Shown: positions 15,029-23,306, counted from the first letter of the stretch. The stretch is 64,000 nt of DNA from Streptomyces abikoensis (GCF_014648775.1 NZ_BMRT01000008.1:271275-335274), one strand, 5' to 3'. Numbers and translations: made by a program. Notes: generated from the sequence alone by a model not told the origin.

Positions 15029-17014
15029 GTGGATACGACCCTGCCCGACCCCCTTGTCGACCAGCTGCTCGACGGCCGCTACCGCGTCGAGGCGCGAGTC
15101 GCCGTGGGCGGCATGGCCACCGTCTACCGCGCCCTGGACACCCGGCTCGACCGGGTGCTCGCCCTGAAGGTGATGCACCCCTCCCTCGCCGCGGACGCCG
15201 CCTTCGTGGAGCGTTTCATCCGCGAGGCCAAGTCCGTCGCCCGGCTCGACCACCCCAACGTGGTGAGCGTCTTCGACCAGGGCACGGACGGCGCGTACGT
15301 CTATCTGGCGATGGAGTACGTCGCGGGCTGCACCCTCCGTGACATCCTGCGCGAGCGCGGCGCCCTGGGCCCGCGTGCCGCGCTCGACATCGCCGAGCCC
15401 GTGCTGGCCGCCCTGGGCGCCGCCCACCTCGCGGGGCTGGTGCACCGGGACATGAAGCCGGAGAACGTCCTCATCGGCGACGACGGCCGGGTCAAGGTCG
15501 CCGACTTCGGGCTCGTCCGCGCGGTGGACACCAACACCACGAGCAGCACCGGTGCCGTCCTGGGCACGGTGTCGTACCTCGCGCCCGAGCAGATCGAGCA
15601 GGGCACGGCCGATCCCCGCGCGGACGTCTACGCCTGCGGCGTCGTCCTGTACGAGATGCTGACCGGCGCCAAGCCGCACAGCGGCGGCACCCCCGCGCAG
15701 GTCCTCTACCAGCACCTCCACGAGGACGTGCCGGCCCCGTCGGCCGCCGTCCCGGGGCTCGCGCCGGAGCTGGACGCCCTGGTGGCCTCGGCCACGGCCC
15801 GGGACCCGCGGCTGCGCCCGGCCGACGCGGCCGGCCTGCTGGGGCAGCTCCGCCAGGCGCGCGCGGCACTGTCCGAGGAGCAGCTGGACCTGGTCCCGCC
15901 GAGGGCGGCGGCCCCCGCCCCGGCCGGTTCCGAGGACCGTACGAGCGTGATCCCCCGCCCGGCCGCCCCGCTGCCCGCCGAGGAGGACGCGCTCAACCGC
16001 ACCACGCGGCTGGAGCTCCCGGCGACGCCGCCGCCCCCACCGCCGGGCCCCGAACACGGGCACGGGCACGCCTACGGGCACGCGCCCGCGCCCGCTCCCG
16101 GGCCGCGCCGGGGACCGCTGGCGGGGCTGTCCCGCCGCTGGGTCCTCGCGGTCGCGGCCGCGCTGCTGGCCGTGCTGGCGGGCACCGGCGTCTGGTACAT
16201 CAACTCCGGCCAGTTCACCTCCGTGCCGGCGGTCCTGGACATGACGCAGGACAAGGCGACGGCCGAGCTGGACAAGGCCGGGCTCGGCGTGAAGACGCAG
16301 CAGGCGTTCAGCGACACCGTCGAGCGCGGCCACGTCATCGCCACCGACCCCAAGCCGGGCGAGCGCATCCGCAACACCGGCAAGGTCACCATCACCGTCT
16401 CGCGCGGCCCGCAGAAGTCGGAGGTGCCCAATGTCGCCGGGCTGTCCCTCGACGATGCGAAGAAGAAGATCCAGGGCCAGGGCCTGACGGTCGGGGACGT
16501 CACCCAGCAGTTCAGCGACGAGACCCCCAAGGGATCGGTCCTGTCCACCGACCCCAGGCCGGGCACCGAGCTGCGGCCCGACACGGCCGTGGCCGTCGTC
16601 GTCAGCAAGGGCAAGCAGATCCCCGTGCCGAACGTGACGGGCATGCCGCTGGCGGACGCCACCGCCACGCTGCGGGACGCCGGTTTCGACGTCAAGGTCG
16701 CGGACGCCCAGGTGTACTCCGACAAGCCCCAGGGCGCGGTGGCCCAGCAGTCCCCGGGCCAGGGCGAGAAGGCCGCCCAGGGCGACACCGTCACCCTCAC
16801 GGTCTCCAAGGGCAGGGAGATGGTCACGGTCCCGGACGTCACCGGCAAGAGCGAGGCCGTCGCCAAGCAGATCCTGACCGCCGCGGGCTTCCAGGTGAAG
16901 GTCGACCGGCCGTTCTTCTTCCCGCAGGACTCCGTCGACAGCCAGTCCGTGCGGGGCGGCTCGCAGGCGGCCAAGGGCGACACCATCGTCATCAAGCTGA
17001 AGAGCGGTTTCTGA
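15029..17014 (+). CDS. PASTA-domain Ser/Thr protein kinase (PknL position)
   Basis: 661 residues. The cytosolic kinase domain (1 to about 275) has a Gly-rich loop VAVGGMATVY, catalytic Lys47 in LALKVM, HRDMKPEN catalytic loop, DFG and APEQ. A Pro/His/Ala-rich linker (about 290-370) is followed by one membrane helix (WVLAVAAALLAVLAGTGVWY, about 372-391) and four PASTA repeats (about 398-661) outside the cell. PASTA kinases sense peptidoglycan fragments/lipid II and control growth. By position next to the Rv2175c homologue it corresponds to PknL, but mycobacterial PknL has no PASTA repeats. GTG at 15029 has no ribosome site; TAGACT at 15015-15020 suggests a leaderless transcript. Confidence 0.93.
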   Translation: MDTTLPDPLVDQLLDGRYRVEARVAVGGMATVYRALDTRLDRVLALKVMHPSLAADAAFVERFIREAKSVARLDHPNVVSVFDQGTDGAYVYLAMEYVAGCTLRDILRERGALGPRAALDIAEPVLAALGAAHLAGLVHRDMKPENVLIGDDGRVKVADFGLVRAVDTNTTSSTGAVLGTVSYLAPEQIEQGTADPRADVYACGVVLYEMLTGAKPHSGGTPAQVLYQHLHEDVPAPSAAVPGLAPELDALVASATARDPRLRPADAAGLLGQLRQARAALSEEQLDLVPPRAAAPAPAGSEDRTSVIPRPAAPLPAEEDALNRTTRLELPATPPPPPPGPEHGHGHAYGHAPAPAPGPRRGPLAGLSRRWVLAVAAALLAVLAGTGVWYINSGQFTSVPAVLDMTQDKATAELDKAGLGVKTQQAFSDTVERGHVIATDPKPGERIRNTGKVTITVSRGPQKSEVPNVAGLSLDDAKKKIQGQGLTVGDVTQQFSDETPKGSVLSTDPRPGTELRPDTAVAVVVSKGKQIPVPNVTGMPLADATATLRDAGFDVKVADAQVYSDKPQGAVAQQSPGQGEKAAQGDTVTLTVSKGREMVTVPDVTGKSEAVAKQILTAAGFQVKVDRPFFFPQDSVDSQSVRGGSQAAKGDTIVIKLKSGF

Positions 17015-17019
17015 GCGTC

Positions 17020-17910
17020 ATGAGCGATACCCACGACCTCCTGCCCGGCCCTGCGCGCAATCCCGTCGGCGGCCATGTCCCCGTCGCCGGCGGGCTCGCC
17101 AGGGTCGGCCTGGCCTACGCGCGAGAGCTGGCCGCCGAGGCCGTCCAGGTCTTCGTCGCCAACCCGCGCGGCTGGGCGACCCCGCCCGGCGACCCCCGGC
17201 AGGACGAGGAGTTCCGGGCGGCCTGCGCCGCCGAGGGCGTACCGGCCTACGTCCACGCCCCCTATCTGATCAATTTCGGCTCGCACACCGAGGCCACCGT
17301 CGAGAAGTCCGTGGACTCGCTGCGGCACTCACTGCGCCGGGGCCGGGAGATCGGCGCGCTCGGCGTCGTCGTCCACACCGGCTCGGCGACCGGCGGGCGG
17401 CCGCGCGCGGAGGCGCTGGCGCAGGTCCACGAGCGGCTGCTGCCGCTGCTGGCGGAGCTCACCCACGACGACGATCCCCGGCTGCTGCTGGAGCCCACGG
17501 CCGGGCAGGGCTCCTCGCTCTGCTCCCTGGTCGAGGACCTCGGCCCGTACTTCGAGGCGCTGGAGCACCATCCGAAGCTGGGCGTCTGCCTCGACACCTG
17601 CCACCTCTTCGCGGCCGGGCACGACCTCGCGGAGCCCGGCGGGATGAAGCGGACGCTCGACGAGCTGGTCGCCGTGACCGGCCCGGGGCGGCTGGGGCTG
17701 ATTCACGCCAATGATTCGAAGGACGTCGTCGGCGCCCACAAGGACCGCCACGAGAACATCGGTTCCGGCCACATCGGCGCCGAGCCCTTCGCCGAGCTGT
17801 TCCTGCACCCGGAGACGGCGGGCGTGCCGCTGACGATCGAGACGCCCGGCGGCAAGGAGGGCCACGCCGCCGACGTGGCCCGCCTGAAGGCGCTGCGCGA
17901 GCCGGTCTGA
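17020..17910 (+). CDS. nfo: deoxyribonuclease IV / AP endonuclease family 2
   Basis: 296-residue TIM barrel that nicks DNA at abasic sites. The zinc ligands of endonuclease IV can be seen in order: His in VHAPYLINFG, His in VVVHTGS, Glu in LLLEPTAGQ, Asp/His/His in CLDTCHLFAAGHD, His/Asp in HANDSK, Asp/His in KDRHENIGSGHIG, and Glu in TIETPGG. It starts 5 bp after the kinase stop and is likely co-transcribed. Ends 16 bp from a convergent gene. Confidence 0.92.
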   Translation: MSDTHDLLPGPARNPVGGHVPVAGGLARVGLAYARELAAEAVQVFVANPRGWATPPGDPRQDEEFRAACAAEGVPAYVHAPYLINFGSHTEATVEKSVDSLRHSLRRGREIGALGVVVHTGSATGGRPRAEALAQVHERLLPLLAELTHDDDPRLLLEPTAGQGSSLCSLVEDLGPYFEALEHHPKLGVCLDTCHLFAAGHDLAEPGGMKRTLDELVAVTGPGRLGLIHANDSKDVVGAHKDRHENIGSGHIGAEPFAELFLHPETAGVPLTIETPGGKEGHAADVARLKALREPV

Positions 17911-17926
17911 GAGACCCGGCGGAGCC

Positions 17927-18559
17927 TCAGAGCTCCGGCCCCTCCCCCGGCAGCTCCTGGTAGGAGTAGCGCTGCTCGCGCCAGGGGTCGCCGACGTTGT
18001 GGTAGCCCCGCTCCTCCCAGAAGCCCCGCCGGTCGGCGGTCATGTACTCCACGCCGCGCACCCACTTGGGGCCCTTCCAGGCGTAGAGGTGCGGGACGAC
18101 CAGCCGGACGGGGAAGCCGTGCTCGGCGGTGAGGAGTTCGCCGTCCTTGTGGGTGGCGAAAATGCTCTGTTCCGAGGCGAAGTCGGACAGCCGCAGATTC
18201 GAGCTGAAGCCGTACTCGGCCCACACCATCACATGCGTGACCTCGGGCGCGGGCGGCGCCAGTTCGAGGATCGTCCGGGTCGAGACCCCGCCCCACTCGG
18301 CGCCGAGCATGCTGTACTTCGTGACGCAGTGGAGGTCCCCCACCACCGTCGTGTACGGCAGCGCGGAGAACTCGTCGTGCGTCCAGCAGCGCTTGTCGCC
18401 GTCGGCGGTCGAGCCGAAGACACGGAACTCCCAGCGGTCCGGCTTGAACTTCGGTACCGGGCCGTAGTGCGTAACCGGCCATCCGCGCTGGAGCCGCTGC
18501 CCCGGAGGCAGCTGAAGATGTTCCCCTTTGCGGCTTTCGGTATTTTTCGAGAGCCCCAT
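17927..18559 (-). CDS. molybdopterin-dependent oxidoreductase (sulfite oxidase-like)
   Basis: 210 residues with the sulfite oxidase Mo-cofactor fold. WPVTHYGPVP near the start, GDLHCVTKYS with the conserved Cys that ligates Mo, WGGVSTRTILELA, ASEQSIFATHKDGELL and GFPVRLVVPHLYAWKGPKWV are hallmarks of the short cytosolic YuiH/YedY-like group. No signal peptide and no haem domain, so the electron partner and substrate are unknown. ATG at 18559. Confidence 0.85.
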   Translation of the reverse strand: MGLSKNTESRKGEHLQLPPGQRLQRGWPVTHYGPVPKFKPDRWEFRVFGSTADGDKRCWTHDEFSALPYTTVVGDLHCVTKYSMLGAEWGGVSTRTILELAPPAPEVTHVMVWAEYGFSSNLRLSDFASEQSIFATHKDGELLTAEHGFPVRLVVPHLYAWKGPKWVRGVEYMTADRRGFWEERGYHNVGDPWREQRYSYQELPGEGPEL

Positions 18560-18647
18560 GGCTCAATGGTGTCAGACCCGTGGGGGTGCTGATGACCGGG
18601 GGACGCCCACAGCGGGCCCCCTCACTCCATATCCGGGCAACTCCCAC

Positions 18648-18661
18648 TAAGTGTGCACTTA
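18648..18661. promoter_or_regulatory. inverted repeat upstream of bfr
   Basis: TAAGTG-TG-CACTTA, 6-bp arms around a 2-bp centre, 72 bp before the bfr start codon and in a suitable place for an operator. It does not match the iron box seen at bfd, so a different regulator (redox or Fur type, for example) would be expected. Candidate only. Confidence 0.4.
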
Positions 18662-18733
18662 CTGGACGGCTCCCCCGGGCGGTGCGAGGATGCGCGCAAA
18701 CTGCTGGACACCTGCTGGGAAGGAGCCTCTGCG

Positions 18734-19222
18734 ATGCAGGGAGACCCCGAGGTCATCGAGTTCCTCAATGAACAGCTGACGGCCGAGCTGACCGCCATCA
18801 ACCAGTACTTCCTGCACGCCAAACTCCAGGAACACCACGGCTGGACCAAGATCGCCTCGCATACCCGTGCCGAGTCCTTCGACGAGATGCGGCACGCGGA
18901 GACCCTGACCGACCGGATCATCTTCCTGGAGGCGCTGCCCAACTATCAGCGGCTCTTCCACGTCCGGATCGGCCAGACGATCACCGAGATGTTCCAGGCC
19001 GACCGCCAGGTCGAGGTCGAGGCCATCGACCGGCTGCGGCGCGGGGTGGAGGTCATGCGGGCCAAGGGCGACATCACCTCGGCCAATATCTTCGAGTCGA
19101 TCCTCGCGGACGAGGAGGATCACATCGATTATCTCGACACCCAGCTGGAGCTGATCGAGAAACTCGGTGAGCCGCTGTACATCGCCCAGTTCATCGAGCA
19201 GGAGAACGGCGGCAGCAACTAG
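18734..19222 (+). CDS. bfr: bacterioferritin
   Basis: 162-residue haem-containing ferritin that stores iron in a 24-mer shell. Ferroxidase residues are in the standard numbering: Glu18, Glu51 and His54, with the haem-ligand Met52 (FDEMRHAE). The second half of the site is in LADEEDHIDYL. The length is that of E. coli Bfr. Preceded by an AAGGAG ribosome site and a TAAGTG/CACTTA inverted repeat. It faces bfd with only 15 bp between stops, so storage protein and its reductase partner form a convergent pair with separate control. Confidence 0.96.
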   Translation: MQGDPEVIEFLNEQLTAELTAINQYFLHAKLQEHHGWTKIASHTRAESFDEMRHAETLTDRIIFLEALPNYQRLFHVRIGQTITEMFQADRQVEVEAIDRLRRGVEVMRAKGDITSANIFESILADEEDHIDYLDTQLELIEKLGEPLYIAQFIEQENGGSN

Positions 19223-19237
19223 GCCCGGCGGCGCCGG

Positions 19238-19498
19238 CTAGGCGGCGACCGGCGCCACGGCCTCGGAGGCCGGTACGAGCGCCGTGTCGGCGCCCAGCAC
19301 GTCGGCGCCCCCCTGGTCGGCCAGCTCCCGGCGCGGGCACGCGCCCCGGCCGAGGAGGGCCTGGATGCGGCGCACACAGCTGCCGCAGTCGGTGCCGGCC
19401 TTGCAGGCGGAGGCTATCTTGCGGGGCGTGCACGCCCCCTTGTCCGCGTGCTCGCGCACCTGCTGCTCCGTGATGCCGAAGCACGAGCAGACGTACAC
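19238..19498 (-). CDS. bfd: bacterioferritin-associated ferredoxin
   Basis: 86 residues. The [2Fe-2S] ligands Cys4, Cys6, Cys38 and Cys41 are in the exact positions known for Bfd (MYVCSC ... DCGSC). In E. coli and Pseudomonas Bfd passes electrons to Bfr to release stored iron under iron starvation. The C-terminal 25 residues are an Ala/Val-rich extension not present in short Bfds. GTG start at 19498. Its upstream region carries an iron-box palindrome pair, consistent with induction on iron starvation. Confidence 0.92.
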   Translation of the reverse strand: MYVCSCFGITEQQVREHADKGACTPRKIASACKAGTDCGSCVRRIQALLGRGACPRRELADQGGADVLGADTALVPASEAVAPVAA

Positions 19499-19534
19499 GC
19501 GGTCACCGCCTTGCCGGGGAACGAGAAGGGCCCA

Positions 19535-19569
19535 TTACCTTATTGATCAATAAGGTAACCCTTACCTTA
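19535..19569. promoter_or_regulatory. double iron-box operator upstream of bfd
   Basis: Two overlapping perfect palindromes. Positions 19535-19558 form a 24-bp palindrome (half-site TTACCTTATTGA). Positions 19551-19569 form a 19-bp box with arms TAAGGTAA and TTACCTTA around CCC, the size and AAGGTAA-type core of DmdR/IdeR iron boxes. Both lie 37-71 bp before the bfd start and would cover its promoter. Repression by the iron regulator when iron is plentiful is the expected outcome. Confidence 0.7.
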
Positions 19570-19592
19570 CCCGGCCGGGTGGCCGAAAGACA

Positions 19593-19635
19593 ACGCCGTG
19601 GGGCGCGGATCACGTCGATCCGCGCCCCACGGCGT
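19593..19635 (-). terminator. terminator of the DAHP synthase gene
   Basis: A 19-bp perfect stem (19593-19611 with 19617-19635) around a 5-nt loop, lying 17 bp past the DAHP synthase stop. The symmetric stem would also work on the other strand. No U-tract. Confidence 0.8.
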
Positions 19636-19651
19636 CTCGCTACAGATCTTC

Positions 19652-20995
19652 CTACTGGTCGCGGTACATCTCCGCGACGAGGAACGCCAGGTCCAGGGAC
19701 TGGCTGCGGTTGAGGCGGGGGTCGCACGCCGTCTCGTAGCGCTGGTGGAGGTCGTCGACGAAGATCTCGTCGCCGCCGCCCACGCACTCGGTGACATCGT
19801 CACCGGTGAGCTCGACGTGGATGCCGCCCGGGTGGGTGCCGAGGGCCTTGTGGACCTCGAAGAAGCCCTTGACCTCGTCCAGCACGTCGTCGAAGCGGCG
19901 GGTCTTGTGGCCCGAGGCCGCCTCGAAGGTGTTGCCGTGCATCGGGTCGCAGATCCAGGCCACCTGGGCACCGGAGGCGGTGACCTTCTCCACCAGGGTG
20001 GGGAGCTTCTCGCGGACCTTGTCCGCGCCCATCCGGGTGATGAACGTCAGCCGGCCCGGCTCGCGCTCGGGGTCGAGCCGCTCGATGAGGGTGAGCGCCT
20101 CCTCGGGCGTCGACGTCGGCCCGAGCTTCACCCCGATCGGGTTGCGGATCTTCGAGGCGAACTCGATGTGCGCCCCGTCCAGCTGCCGGGTGCGCTCACC
20201 GATCCACACCATGTGGCCCGAGACGTCGTACAGCTGCCCGGTCCGCGAGTCCACACGGGTCAGCGCGGACTCGTAGTCCAGCACCAGCGCCTCGTGCGAG
20301 GCGTAGAACTCGACGGTCTTGAACTCCTCCGGGTCCACCCCGCAGGCGTTCATGAAGTTCAGCGCGCGGTCGATCTCCCGGGCCAGCTGCTCGTAGCGCT
20401 GGCCGGAGGGCGAGGACTTCACGAAGTCCTGGTTCCAGGCGTGGACCTGGCGCAGGTCGGCGTAGCCACCGGTGGTGAAGGCGCGCACCAGGTTCAGCGT
20501 GGAGGCCGAGGCCTGGTACATCCGCTTCAGCCGCTGCGGGTCCGGCGTACGGGCCTCGGCGGTGAAGGCGAAGCCGTTGACCGAGTCGCCGCGGTAGGTC
20601 GGCAGGGTCACGCCGTCGCGGGTCTCGGTCGGCTTCGAACGCGGCTTGCTGTACTGGCCGGCGATGCGGCCGACCTTGACGACCGGCACCGAACCGGCGT
20701 ACGTCAGCACCGCGCCCATCTGCAGGAGCGTCTTGAGCTTGTTGCGGATCTGGTCGGCGCCGACGGCGTCGAAGGCCTCGGCGCAGTCGCCGCCCTGCAG
20801 CAGGAACGCCTCTCCACGGGCGACGGCTCCCAGACGCTGGCGCAGCTGGTCGCACTCGCCCGCGAAGACGAGAGGCGGATAGGACTCGAGCTCGGCGATC
20901 ACATCGCGCAGAGCCTCTTGGTCCGGCCAGTCAGGCTGCTGCGCCGCGGGCAGGGAGCGCCAGGTGTTGCCACCGGCGTGGATTTCAGCGTTCAC
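19652..20995 (-). CDS. aroH: class II 3-deoxy-7-phosphoheptulonate (DAHP) synthase
   Basis: 447 residues. First step of the shikimate pathway: condenses phosphoenolpyruvate and erythrose 4-phosphate. Class II (plant/actinobacterial) markers: FLLQGGDCAEAF with the metal-binding Cys, GRIAGQYSKPRS, NGFAFTAEARTPDP, WIGERTRQLDGAHIEF, GVKLGPTSTPEEAL, DPMHGNT and VELTGDDVTECVGG. GTG at 20995 is chosen over GTG at 21001 because GAGGG sits 7 nt upstream of it but only 1 nt from the other. It is divergent from trpL-trpE(G), so supply of chorismate and its use for tryptophan start from one intergenic region. The symbol aroH follows S. coelicolor usage; aroG is also used. Confidence 0.95.
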   Translation of the reverse strand: MNAEIHAGGNTWRSLPAAQQPDWPDQEALRDVIAELESYPPLVFAGECDQLRQRLGAVARGEAFLLQGGDCAEAFDAVGADQIRNKLKTLLQMGAVLTYAGSVPVVKVGRIAGQYSKPRSKPTETRDGVTLPTYRGDSVNGFAFTAEARTPDPQRLKRMYQASASTLNLVRAFTTGGYADLRQVHAWNQDFVKSSPSGQRYEQLAREIDRALNFMNACGVDPEEFKTVEFYASHEALVLDYESALTRVDSRTGQLYDVSGHMVWIGERTRQLDGAHIEFASKIRNPIGVKLGPTSTPEEALTLIERLDPEREPGRLTFITRMGADKVREKLPTLVEKVTASGAQVAWICDPMHGNTFEAASGHKTRRFDDVLDEVKGFFEVHKALGTHPGGIHVELTGDDVTECVGGGDEIFVDDLHQRYETACDPRLNRSQSLDLAFLVAEMYRDQ

Positions 20996-21124
20996 GGTCA
21001 CGCCCTCAACATTACGGGGTCGCGACGGCGACCCAAGGGCCGGACCGGACTCTGAGACACGGACTGAGACGGATTCCCCGAAATCCGGCGACATCCCCGC
21101 CGATCGTCGGGTACTGTGCCGCCC

Positions 21125-21181
21125 ATGTACGTGCTCTCCAACCAGCTGTGGTGGTGGACCGCTCCTTCGGCGGCCCACTGA
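21125..21181 (+). CDS. trpL: trp leader peptide
   Basis: Eighteen-residue peptide MYVLSNQLWWWTAPSAAH with three consecutive Trp codons (21149-21157). It is the sensing element of a ribosome-mediated attenuator for the following anthranilate synthase. There is no ribosome site; a TACTGT box at 21112-21117 ends 7 nt before the ATG, so transcription probably starts at the start codon (leaderless translation). Confidence 0.85.
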   Translation: MYVLSNQLWWWTAPSAAH

Positions 21182-21235
21182 CGCGCGTACCCACCAGCGC
21201 TCTCGCGAAGGCCGCCCAGAGGGGCGGCCTTCGGC
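21165..21235 (+). promoter_or_regulatory. trp attenuator (antiterminator/terminator)
   Basis: The terminator stem pairs AAGGCCGCCC (21208-21217) with GGGCGGCCTT (21222-21231), loop AGAG. A segment overlapping the end of the leader peptide, GGCGGCC (21169-21175), is complementary to GGCCGCC (21210-21216) and would form the competing antiterminator when ribosomes stall at the Trp codons. A tryptophan-starved cell would therefore read through into trpE(G). Confidence 0.8.
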
Positions 21236-21289
21236 GTCTGAAGGCGCCGGACGAGGGCCGTTCCTCCCCCACCAGGAAGGAACCCGCCC

Positions 21290-23179
21290 ATGTCCCGTAC
21301 CGCCGCCCTCCTCGCCCGGCTCACCACCGCCGGTCACCCGCCCTTCGCCCTGCTCCACCGCCGCGCCCCCGGGCACCCCGAGGGCGTCGTCGAACTGCTC
21401 AGCGGCCCGGTCACCGAGGTGGAGCACCTGACCGGCATCCCGCTCCCGGCGGGACCGCCCGCCGGCGGCGCGCCCGTGCACGACGCGCTGGCCCTCGTCC
21501 CTTTCCGCCAGATCCGCGAGCGCGGCTTCGACGTCCGCGACGACGGCACGCCCCTGCTGGTCCTGCGGCCGGAGGAGACCCACGAGCTGCCGCTGGACGA
21601 GGTCCTCGGCGCGCTCCCCGCACACGAGGTGCGGGTGGAGGGCGGGGCCTTCGACGTGGCCGACGAGGAGTACGCGGAGATCGTCCGGCGCGTCGTCGAG
21701 GACGAGATCGGCACCGGCGAGGGCGCCAACTTCGTCATCCGCCGCACCTTCGAGGGCGAGATCCACGGCTTCCAGGCGCCCGACGCGCTGGCCCTCTTCC
21801 GCCGGCTGCTCATCCGCGAGCGCGGCGCGTACTGGACGTACGTCGTGCACACCGGCGAGCGCACGCTGGTGGGCGCCAGCCCCGAGGTGCACGTGCGGAT
21901 GGCGGGCGGCACGGTCGTGATGAACCCGATCAGCGGCACCTACCGCTATCCCGCCGGGGGCCCGTCCGCCGACGACCTGCTCGGCTTCCTCCACGACCGC
22001 AAGGAGGTGGAGGAGCTCTCGATGGTCGTCGACGAGGAGCTGAAGATGATGTGCACCGTCGGCGACATGGGCGGTGTCGTCGTCGGCCCCCGGCTGCGCG
22101 AGATGGCCCACCTCGCCCACACCGAGTACGAGCTGCGCGGCCGCTCCTCGCTGGACGTGCGCGACGTGCTGCGCGAGACGATGTTCGCCGCGACCGTCAC
22201 CGGCTCGCCCGTGCAGAACGCCTGCCGCGTCATCGAGCGCCACGAACCCCGCGGCCGCGGCTACTACGCGGGCGCCCTCGCCCTGATCGGCCGGGACGCG
22301 GGCGGCGCCCAGACGCTGGACTCGCCCATCCTCATCCGCACCGCCGACATCGACCGCCACGGCCGGCTCCGGGTCGGCGTCGGCGCGACGCTGGTGCGCC
22401 GCTCCGACCCGCACGGCGAGGTCGCCGAGACCCACGCCAAGGCGGCGGGCGTCCTGACGGCCCTGGGCGTGCGCCGAGGACCGGTACGCCCGGCGACGGC
22501 CCCGGACGTCCGGCTCGCCGACGACCCCCGGGTACGGAGCGCGCTGGACGCGCGCCGAGCCGACCTGGCCCCTTTCTGGCTGCGCATGCAGTCCGCCGAC
22601 TCCGCCTCCGTGCTGAGCGGACACGCGCTGGTCGTCGACGGCGAGGACACCTTCACGGCGATGCTCGCCCATCTCCTGCGCACCTCGGGACTGACGGTGT
22701 CGGTGCGGCGCTACGACGAGCCCGGGCTGCGGGACGCGGCGCTGGGCCACGAGGGCCCGGTGGTGCTGGGGCCCGGCCCGGGGAACCCCTCGGACGCGGC
22801 CGACCCGAAGATGCGGACGCTGCGCGGGCTGGCGGGGGAACTGCTGCGGGGGCACCGGCACGGGCTGCTGGGCGTGTGCCTGGGACACGAGCTGATCGCG
22901 GCGGAGCTGGGGCTGGAGATCGTCCGGAAGGACGTGCCGTTCCAGGGGGCGCAGGAGCGGATCGACTTCTTCGGGCGGGAGGAGACGGTGGGGTTCTACA
23001 ACACGTTCACGGCACGGGGGGACGCCGAGGGCGTGGAGGTGTGCGGGGATCCCGCGACGGGGGATGTCCACGCGCTGCGGGGGCCCGGCTTCGCGGGGGT
23101 CCAGTTCCACCCGGAGTCCGTCCTGACGCTGAACGGGTCGGCGATCGTCGCCGAGCTGCTCTCCGCGGTGCGGGTCTGA
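21290..23179 (+). CDS. trpE: anthranilate synthase, TrpE-TrpG fusion
   Basis: 629 residues joining both subunits. The chorismate-binding part occupies about 1-430 (MNPISGTYRYP, DEELKMMCTVGDMGGVVVGP, ATVTGSPVQNACRVIE, RGYYAGALALIGRD). The class I glutamine amidotransferase part occupies about 440-629 (VLGPGPGNPSD, LLGVCLGHE with the nucleophile Cys, FHPESV with the catalytic His). It makes anthranilate from chorismate and glutamine. PhzE-type enzymes share the architecture, but the Trp-rich leader and attenuator show that this one serves tryptophan. Fused trpE(G) with attenuation is known in S. venezuelae. AGGAAGG lies upstream of ATG 21290. Confidence 0.92.
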   Translation: MSRTAALLARLTTAGHPPFALLHRRAPGHPEGVVELLSGPVTEVEHLTGIPLPAGPPAGGAPVHDALALVPFRQIRERGFDVRDDGTPLLVLRPEETHELPLDEVLGALPAHEVRVEGGAFDVADEEYAEIVRRVVEDEIGTGEGANFVIRRTFEGEIHGFQAPDALALFRRLLIRERGAYWTYVVHTGERTLVGASPEVHVRMAGGTVVMNPISGTYRYPAGGPSADDLLGFLHDRKEVEELSMVVDEELKMMCTVGDMGGVVVGPRLREMAHLAHTEYELRGRSSLDVRDVLRETMFAATVTGSPVQNACRVIERHEPRGRGYYAGALALIGRDAGGAQTLDSPILIRTADIDRHGRLRVGVGATLVRRSDPHGEVAETHAKAAGVLTALGVRRGPVRPATAPDVRLADDPRVRSALDARRADLAPFWLRMQSADSASVLSGHALVVDGEDTFTAMLAHLLRTSGLTVSVRRYDEPGLRDAALGHEGPVVLGPGPGNPSDAADPKMRTLRGLAGELLRGHRHGLLGVCLGHELIAAELGLEIVRKDVPFQGAQERIDFFGREETVGFYNTFTARGDAEGVEVCGDPATGDVHALRGPGFAGVQFHPESVLTLNGSAIVAELLSAVRV

Positions 23180-23180
23180 G

Positions 23181-23304
23181 CCGCCGCTGACGCGGCGGTT
23201 TCCCCCATCCGCCCCCCGATTACCCGGAAACGTCATGACGTTGCTGGGCGCCGGGCGGGCGGGTGGGGGAGGACCGCGCCGAAGGCGCGGAACCCCCCAC
23301 GGCG
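23181..23304. terminator. compound bidirectional terminator between trpE(G) and pfkA
   Basis: Three structures in a row. First CCGCCGC-tgac-GCGGCGG followed by TTT (23181-23201). Next a broad imperfect inverted repeat (about 23203-23266) whose loop holds the palindrome AACGTCATGACGTT (23229-23242). Last a GGTGGGGG ... CCCCCCAC stem with inner CCGCGCC-gaa-GGCGCGG (about 23261-23300). The first faces trpE(G), the last faces pfkA. A closely similar arrangement is at 58833-58951, also between convergent genes. Confidence 0.65.
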
Positions 23305-23306
23305 GG

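Noticed and set aside
19652..23236. 1194-codon frame on the minus strand ending in DAHP synthase
   Set aside because: Only the last 447 codons are the enzyme. The upstream part is the antisense of trpE(G) and crosses the trp attenuator.
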